A DNA stretch of 39,959 nt from positions 1 to 39,959 of the forward strand of contig CAMIZK010000008.1 in assembly GCA_946403315.1 (NCBI GenBank), read 5' to 3'. Below the pieces are notes generated by a model that was not told where the DNA came from, searched no databases, and saw only the letters and a program-made list of their open reading frames with translations. Source of the stretch: an uncultured Bacteroidales bacterium (lineage in GTDB: Bacteria; Bacteroidota; Bacteroidia; Bacteroidales; Paludibacteraceae). A program made the position numbers and the translations under genes. Position 1 is the first letter of the stretch. Each line of letters begins with the position of its first letter. Shown here one piece after another: positions 27,601-36,600 of the stretch.

Positions 27601-30600
27601 TCGCTACAATCGGCTCTTCCAGTCGGGACGTCGGCAGTACTGTCACTTTCAATCCGATAGTGCTCAACTTACCTTCCGTGTTCACTACCGAGTCTCGGTA
27701 GATGCCCGATTCATAAATCGTCTTGCCGCGCCATACTAACGGTAACTCATTCGCGCAAACCGATACGGAATCGTCAAACAAGCGGTTCACCGTCAGACGT
27801 AACTCAACGATACTGTCGCATCCGAACGATGAAGTGAACCGAACCGGATAGATACCCGCCGTAGAGTAGGGCACACCTTGGAACATCACCGTGTCGCCTT
27901 CGTAAATACTCCGCTCAATCGAGTGGTAGTATTTCTGCAGTACGTTCAGGTGTAAGATCACCACGCTGTCGCATCCGTTACCGTTCTTGATCGTGTCGCG
28001 GTATTCACCCGAGACACCCAAGAACCGGTTGTTGAAGTTATACAAATCGCCTTCACAAATCTCGCGGTAGATCGTCGTATCCGTCGGCTCGTTGACTACC
28101 AGCCGCAAACCGTAGAACATCCGTTCGCCGTTCACAAAACTCGTGTCGTTCCGATAGATACCGGAAGCGTATAACGGCGTCACTTTGCCGTTCCATTTGT
28201 TCACCCATAGATACGGAAGTTCTGTCTTACATACCGTCACCGTCGTATCCACTAACGGGTGAACAACGACTTGCAGTACTGATGTGCTGTCGCACTCTTC
28301 AGGTGTGCGCGCATAATGCGTGTACGTGCCCGAAGTATATAAGGTGTCACCATAGAAGTATATCGTGTCGCCTTCAAAGATATGCTCGGTACGTGTGCTG
28401 AAGTACGGTTTGTTGATGGTGAGGTGTAACTCAACGATGGAATCACAACCATCCTTCTTCTGTAAGGTATCGTGGTAGATTCCGGCCTCTGTCAGGTGTA
28501 GCCCATTAAAGAGGTACGAACTACCTTCACAAATAGCAGCGTGGTTGATTACGACAACCGGTTCATGAACGATGAGTTGCAATCCGTAGAACAATTGGCG
28601 TCCTTCTGCATCGTAGGTCGTATCGTTGCGATAGATACCTGCAGCATACAACGGAGTGATCTGTCCGTTCCATTTGTTCACCCATTGATACGGCAGATCG
28701 TTCGCGCAGACAACCACTGTAGTATCCACCATCGGGTGTACAACCACCTTAATGTCTGTGATACTGTCGCAGCCGTCCGGTGTGTAGCCCTTGATGGTAT
28801 GCAAGGTGTCCTTATCAAACGTGAGTCCCATTACAGAGGTTGACTGACCTTCGATAATATGACGCTCAATGTAGTTGTAGTACGGTTGATTAACGGTAAG
28901 GAATAGGGTAGTGGTGCTATCGCAACCGTTGCTTCCCTTCACTGTGTTCTCATAGATACCGGACTCCGTCAGGGCAATACCGTTGAATTGATACGAATCA
29001 GTACTGCAGATAGTAGCCCGGATGGTATCGTACTTCGCTTCATTGACAATGAGTTGAATGGTATAGAACGTGCGCTCTCCGTTAACATAACTGGTGTCAT
29101 TACGGTATATACCGGCATTGTACAACGGTTTAACTTCACCGGTCCACTTGTTCGTCCATATGTACGGCAGCTCACCATTACATACAATGACGGTGGTATC
29201 GATGGCCTTATGTACATTGAGGAACAGTTCGGCAATCGAGTCACATCCTTCTGCTGTCTGTCCGTAATGGCGATAGGTACCGGAGGTGGTGTACGTCTCG
29301 CCGAAGAACGTATAACTCTCCCCTTCGTAGATATCTACCGGAATACGTACGTAAATCGGTTTGTTCACCGTTAGGAACAGCGATACGATGGAGTCGCAGC
29401 CTGCGGTGGAACGAAGGGTATCTACATAAGTGCCTCCTTGGGAATAACGAACACCGTTGAACCAGTAATCCGATCCTTCACACATCGAGTGGCGAACGGT
29501 ATCGTGGTATACCGGCAGCACATGAACGTAGCGTATAAGCGTACTGTCATAACCATCCTGAGTCTGCAGGTATGCGGTGTACGAACCGGTCTCGTAGATG
29601 TCCTTCTTGTATATCTTCGTGCGGTCCTCGTTGTACCAAGTGTACGGCGTCTCGTTGTAACAGATGGAGACGGTGTCGTGGTACTGATAAGTAGCATGAA
29701 CACGCAGACTGAGGCTGTCGATGCTATCGCAACCGAATGCGCTCTCAAATACGAATCGGTATTCACCGGCCGCGTAGAGCGTATCGCTCTTGAACGTAGC
29801 TCCGCTCTTGCTCTTGTGCTCCCATACATACGGTGTATCCACATCCGCGATATCTACTTGACGATGCTTAAGGAACTTCGGATAGAAATTGAGGCTCAAC
29901 GTGATGATCGAGTCACAACCGTGGACAGTGGTCAGCGTATCGTTATAGAGTCCGGTGAGGGTGAGGAACCGCGGTTGACCGGATTTGGTCAGACCAAAGC
30001 GCAATGAGTCACCTTCACAGATCGTAGCGGTGATCGTATCATACTTAACAGGCATTACGCGTACGAAACGAACGCATGTACTGTCTGCCTCACCATCCGC
30101 AGTGCGGAAGTTCTGTATATATTCGCCCGTATGGTAGATATCGGTCTTACTGCCCCATGTGTACGGCGTCTCGCTCTGACATAGTTGTACCGTATCACGG
30201 TAGAGATAGTTCTGATGGAAGAACAAATGCAAACTATCAATACTGTCGCAACCGAACTTCGAGTAGTAGGTAAAGCTGTAGTCACCTGGTGCATGGAGCG
30301 TATCGCGTCTGATGATCGTACCGTTCTGAACGTGGGTCCATATATAGGGTGTATCTGCCGTCGAGATATGACGTGTCGAGTCGTTGATGTAACGCGGAAG
30401 AACATTGAGACGCAACTCGATGATAGAGTCACATCCGTTCTCCGTTCTTACCAGCGTATCCCGATAAACACCGCTCTGCTTCAGGAACCGCGGCTGGTGG
30501 GCACGGCTCAAACCGAACTGCAGCGAATCGCCGTAACATAAATTCTGATCCAGATACGTGATCGTCTGCGCTTTGTAGTTCACGAATAGTACATAGATAC

Positions 30601-33600
30601 TGTCTAACGGATAGTAGGTAATCAAGGTATCTGCATAGCTGATCGTGTCGTCTGCATTCGGAACCGTGAACGTCTGTTCATATCCCGTGTTCCAGAAATG
30701 CGTGTGGGTCGTCTCAATCGGCGCACAGACATCAATCGTATCACGGAATACATGCGTATAATGAACCGTGAAGTTCATCGTAACCACCGAGTCACAACCA
30801 AACCGATTCGGCATCGTGTATTCATAGTCTCCGTTTACCCATAACGAATCCACATGCGTCGTATCAGTGCCGTCCGCCTGTTTCCAGGTATGGGACCATA
30901 AGTATGGTATCTCACGGTCCGTCACCGTCGCTGTGAAATGCTTTGTCTGAACCGGCTCACGTACGTAGAGGTGTAGGATAATCACGCTGTCGCACATATT
31001 TGTGGCCGGTACCGTGTCAAAATACGTACCGGTGTTATGGAGCGTACGCGTCGTACGGGAACCGTCTTTATGATGCTCGTTCCAATACCGATATCCGTTA
31101 TTGCAGATCGTGTCGAACAAGTGCGTCTCATACTGCTGACGGTAGTAAACAACCAAATCATAGAAATGGTCGTAGAACCCATAGGACAAATGCTTTGTCG
31201 AATCAGTGAAGTGTAGCAGTGCCGAGTCTTGATCAGGTGTCTGGAATTTGATCGCAAAGTGTTCCTCCAGATCGTCATTGAACGTATACGTATACTCCCT
31301 ATTCGCTATATGGCATATCTCAATCGTGTCTTGGTAACTGTATGTTGGATCTACCGTCAGGTGCAGCGTATAGACCGCTTTGCAGAAATGGTGAGCCGAA
31401 TCCATGGCACTTACATAATCACCAATCGAGTCATACACACCCGTCGTACTCAGTACGCTGTCGTTAAATACATACGTCTCGCCTTGATGGATATGGGCGT
31501 ATAAATGCTCATGCAGCGTGTCTGCATAAACAACCGTCCATTTCGTGATACTGTCGCACTCGTAAGCACGGTCGTTGTGAATAACCGTGTTATGCTTCGT
31601 ATCCATCCATGCCGAGATCGTAGGAACTGTGTCGTAATAAACACCCGGTGCTTTGATCCACGTCGTGTCGTGCGGCCAGAATAACTGAACCGAATCGCCC
31701 TTACACAGCGCATACGTCTTTTCCGGAATAAGCGCCTGGTGAGGCCGTACGATGATATGGTGGAAATACGAACTGTCGCAGTTATACACAATCGTATCGT
31801 TCGTGTAATGGATACCCGTCCATTTGCCTTGCCATGTGCCGCTGTATCGGCCGTTCTCTCGGTGCTCGAACCACGGATCAGTCAGGTTACCTAATACCAC
31901 GTCACCGCCACTCGTCAGATAATCTTCACATACAAACGTCGAATCGTTTTTCGTCAATTCCGGAATGATACGTAAGGTCAGATAAACCGTCGAATCGCAT
32001 CCGCATGCCGTCTTGTCCGTGTGCGGATAACGAACCACCTCACTCCAGATCGTATCCGGATTCTGCCGGCCTAAGATATACGGTAAGGCTTGCTCGCAGA
32101 TCGTATCGACGATCTCAATCGTGTACGTCGTGTCCACTTGGATCTTCACCGTGTACAGCGTGTCGCAGGTCTGCAGCGTGTCGCGGAAGATCGTGTCGCT
32201 CAGATACGTCACGCCGTTCCAGGTCACGCCTTCCGGCTGACAACCGCGTAATACCTTCACCGTATCCACCGGAATCTGAACCGTCAGATCCAGTGAACGG
32301 TAATCCGTAATGAAATGTTCGGCGTCAAAGACCGTATCCGTGTATAAGCCTGTCGAGTAGTAGTTCTCTCCGTTGATACCCCATACATACGGCGTGTCCA
32401 ATGCGCAGATGCTGACTACGTCTTTGCGTTCTGCAATCACCCGTAACTGATAGATCATCTCGCATCCCGTTGCCGGATCGATCTCCGTCTCTTGCGTATA
32501 CGTCTTCGTCACCAGTTCCGTAATCGTCTCGCCGCGCCAGTCTATCGTCTCACCCTCATGCATGATTCGTGTCTCTACGATATGGCGCTGAGGCGTCTTC
32601 GTGATCTCATAATAAATGATACTGTCGCACTCGTTACCCGCAGAATGCTTGTAAGCCGTGTCGTGGAAGACCACACCTACCGGGTACAGCACCGGATCGA
32701 AATAGCTCTTCCCGTTGATAATCGTATCTTTGTTCTCGCAAATCTCAATCCGTTCCGTCCTTCTCGGTGCCTCTACAATCGTCAGGTTCACGCGATAGAT
32801 ACTGTCTGTACCAAACACACTCGTCAGATGATCCTCGTACTGCTTCATCTCACCGATCGTATGTTGCAGCGACAAACCGCGCCATACAAACGGTAATGAC
32901 GTCTCGCATACCGTCGTGTCTAATTCATACAGATATGTCGGACGAACAACCAGCGTCATCCGCTCTTCGTTCGTACATCCGCCTTCGGATGTAGTGAAGT
33001 GATGGTAGGTACCGGAAGTGGTGAGCACAGTGTCGGCGCGTAACGGATCAGGTAACTGATACGTCCATGTGTAAGGTAACTCCGTATCCACGATCGTGTC
33101 GCTCCGCTCAAGGAACGTAGCTGTGTTGAAATGCATATATACCTTCACAATCGAATCGCAACCATGAATCGTCTTGAGGTTCGAAATGACAGTTGTGTCC
33201 TCGTTATAAACCTTACCTTGGTAGTAAATAGCAGCTCCCTCGCTACAGGTGTACATATGGCGTACGATGGTATCTTTATAACTCGGGTTGATGCTGATAT
33301 TGAGCACGAAGATAGAGTCCACTTTTGTGTGACCATCGGTCCAAACAGTATCGATGTGTGTTCCTTCAAGCCATATTTGTTTACCACGCCATTCTACAGT
33401 GTCACCCTTACATAACGACCAGTTGTCCGTGTATTGATTCACTTGTGGCGAGGCGGGAATGATGTTTACGGTCAAACGGTAGATACTGTCGCAACCGTAG
33501 ATAGTCTTGTAACTGTCGTAATACACACCATCGGTTCCGATAGGCTGACCATGCCACATATAAATCTCGCCTTGAGGCAGATCGTGCGATTCGTCGAAGA

Positions 33601-36600
33601 TATATGCGTTGACTTTGTCGAGGTTGATCGTAACAATCGAGTCACAACCGTTCGCAGCGGTGAAGGTGTCTACCACTTGCGTAGAACTCGTATATAGTTG
33701 TCCTTTGTATGTCGTTTCTCCACAGAAAGTGATCGTGCGGTAGGTATGTTCTACCGGATTAACTGTCAAGTGCAAAGTATAAGTACTGTCCTTGCCATTG
33801 CGCGTCTGGTATGTATGCGTATAATCGGTGGTCTCTCCTACATGCTGATTGCTCCAACCGGCATGGCCGTGCCATACAAATGGCTCGCCTTGGCATACGG
33901 TTGCCCATTCTTCGAAATGATATTCCTCTTCGTCTTTGCTCAGGATAAGTCGCCAAATCTCGCTACATCCGGTCTCGGCATTCGGACTCTCAAACTCATA
34001 AGTGCCTACTGCATTGAAGTTTTCCGTCTTCTGAACACCGTTATCCCAGTAGGTCCAAGTGTATCCGTGTTCACCACCTAACGTGCCGCGAGTCTCATAA
34101 ACGCGTTGCGGATGTTTGTTGATATGAACGCGAATCAACGTGTCGCAGGTTAGGTAGTTGTCGTAATGACCGGCCTCTGTATAGGTCACCCCATTGAACG
34201 TAACTTGCTCATCATCGCAGATAGTGAACGTTGTGTCTATCTGTTGTAACTCAAGTACGGTTAGATGCAGACGATAGTAGTTGTAACTGCCGTCCGCTTG
34301 TTGTTCGCTCGAGTAGTAGTCGCCTGACTGGCTGGCAGAGATACCGTGCCAGTTCAACGTCGTGCTCGGACAGATGGTAGCGATCGAATCGATGGTATCT
34401 ACTTTGTTTACCGTCAACTCCAGTACGGCTACGCTGTCACATCCGAAGCGGTTCGTGCCGTAGTAGAAATAAGTGCCGGTACCATGGTATACATTCCCAT
34501 TCCAGGTATAACTCTCGCCGTCGTTCATGCGGTGAACAAACTTATTCGTATCCACGCTCAGTACATTGAGCGACAGATGAACCGTGGAGTCGCATGTGGT
34601 ATGGAAGGTATAGGTATAGTTGCCGCTCTCCGTTAACATACGATCACCAAAGGTGTAACTGCTTCCGTTACAAATCGTTTGGGTGATATAGGTGTCCGGA
34701 ATATAACGAACGATGAGGTTCAGTATATGTTCGATACTGTCTTGACCTTGACTACCTGTCTCTATCTCCGTGTAACGGCTGGCTGCAGAATACGTGTTAC
34801 CGCGCCAGACAAAGGTCTCGCCCGGACATATGACCTCAGTCACCTCGTCACGAATAACTTCCCAATCTACAGAAAGCGTTAAGATGCTGTCGCAACCTTG
34901 AGTGGATGCATAGCGGATATCAATGGTCTCCGGACCATTGAAGGTGTGATTGCGGTAGTTAGCCGGGAAATGAGTGAATGTGATACGCTCTGACCAGCGG
35001 TAAACAGGGTTCACCGTCAGGTTCAAGACATAGAGCGAATCCACTTCGTACGTGTTACCTACATAAACGGTATCTACATAGGTTCCGGTATTGAAATAGT
35101 CTTTTCCGCGCCATGTGTACGTATCTCCTTCACAGATCATCTCGTTCCATGTCCGGATATTCATCTGAGGAGCGGCCTCTTCCATTCCTACACCTATGGT
35201 GTAGATACTGTCACAACCGTTGACGGAGGTGTAAGCGTCTTTGTATAAGCCTGAGTTGATAATAGCCTGACCGCGCCAGTACAGCGTCTCGCCCGGCACA
35301 ATCGTAGCCGTGTCATGACGGTGGAACGCATTGCCTTTTAGCAGCACTGTCGTCACAATCGAATCACAACCGTACAAAGTCTTTAAGGTATCTACTATCG
35401 TAGTCGTAGTAGTGTAGTTCTTGCCGCTCAATGTGTACGACTCGCAGAATGGAATCGTCTCTGTGCTTCGCTTAAGCGGGTTCACCGTCAGGTTCAACTG
35501 GTAGATACTGTCTTTGCCCGAACGGGTGGTGTAGGTATCGTAGTAGATACTGGTTGCGCCAATTCCCTGATGGTTCAAGCCACTCTGACCACGCCAGCTG
35601 AATTCTTCGTTCTCGCAGATCGTGATATCTTCTACAAAATGATACTCCGTCTCGTTCTTCGTCAGTATCAAGCGCCATAATTCGCTACAACCGGTGGTCG
35701 TATTCGGACTCTCGAATTCATACGTACCCGGTTGGTTAAACGTCTCGGTCTTTTCTACACCGTTATCCCAGTAGGTCCAGGTATATCCGTGGCTGTTGCC
35801 GAGGCTGGCAGTGGTGGCATATACCTGCTGAGGATGTTTGGTGATGATTACTTCCATCAAGGTGTCGCAACTAAGGTAGTCAAAGAAACGACCCGACTCG
35901 CTGTACGTCTTACCGTTGAACGTGATGTTCTGATCATCGCAGATGGTGAACGTCGTGTCAATACGTACCAGTTCACGTACCGTCAGGTGTAAACGGTAGA
36001 AGTTATAACTGCCATTCTCCTGACGCTCACCGGCAGTATACTGACCGGTTTGACTCGCTACGATACCATGCCAGCGGAACGGAATCTCATTCGGACAGAT
36101 AACAACCGTTGTGTCGATCGTATCTACATGATTGATAGTCAGTTCTAACACGTTGATGCTGTCGCATCCAAAGCGGTTAATCTGTCGGTCATAGTATGTG
36201 CCTGCTTCCCAATACGTATCGCCGTTCCATACATAACTATCACCCTTATTCATATGGTGAACGAACGTGTTCGTATCGGCTTTCAGTACGTTTAGAGACA
36301 GCACTACAACCGAGTCACATCCCTCTTCACGGAAGGTGTAACGATAAACGCCTTTCTCTGTAAGTACCTGATCTGCAAATGTATAAGAGCTACCTTCGCA
36401 GATGTTCTTCGTGATGCGCGTCTCCGGGATATAGCGAACAGATAGATTCAGAATATGCTCTACGCTGTCTTTGCCGTCCGCTCCTTTCTCTGTCTCTACA
36501 TAGCGATAGGCCTCTTTATATTCATGACCGCGCCAGGTATACGTCTCGCCAGGGCAGATGGTGGCAGAGATCTCATCACGGATCACTTCACGGTCCACAT

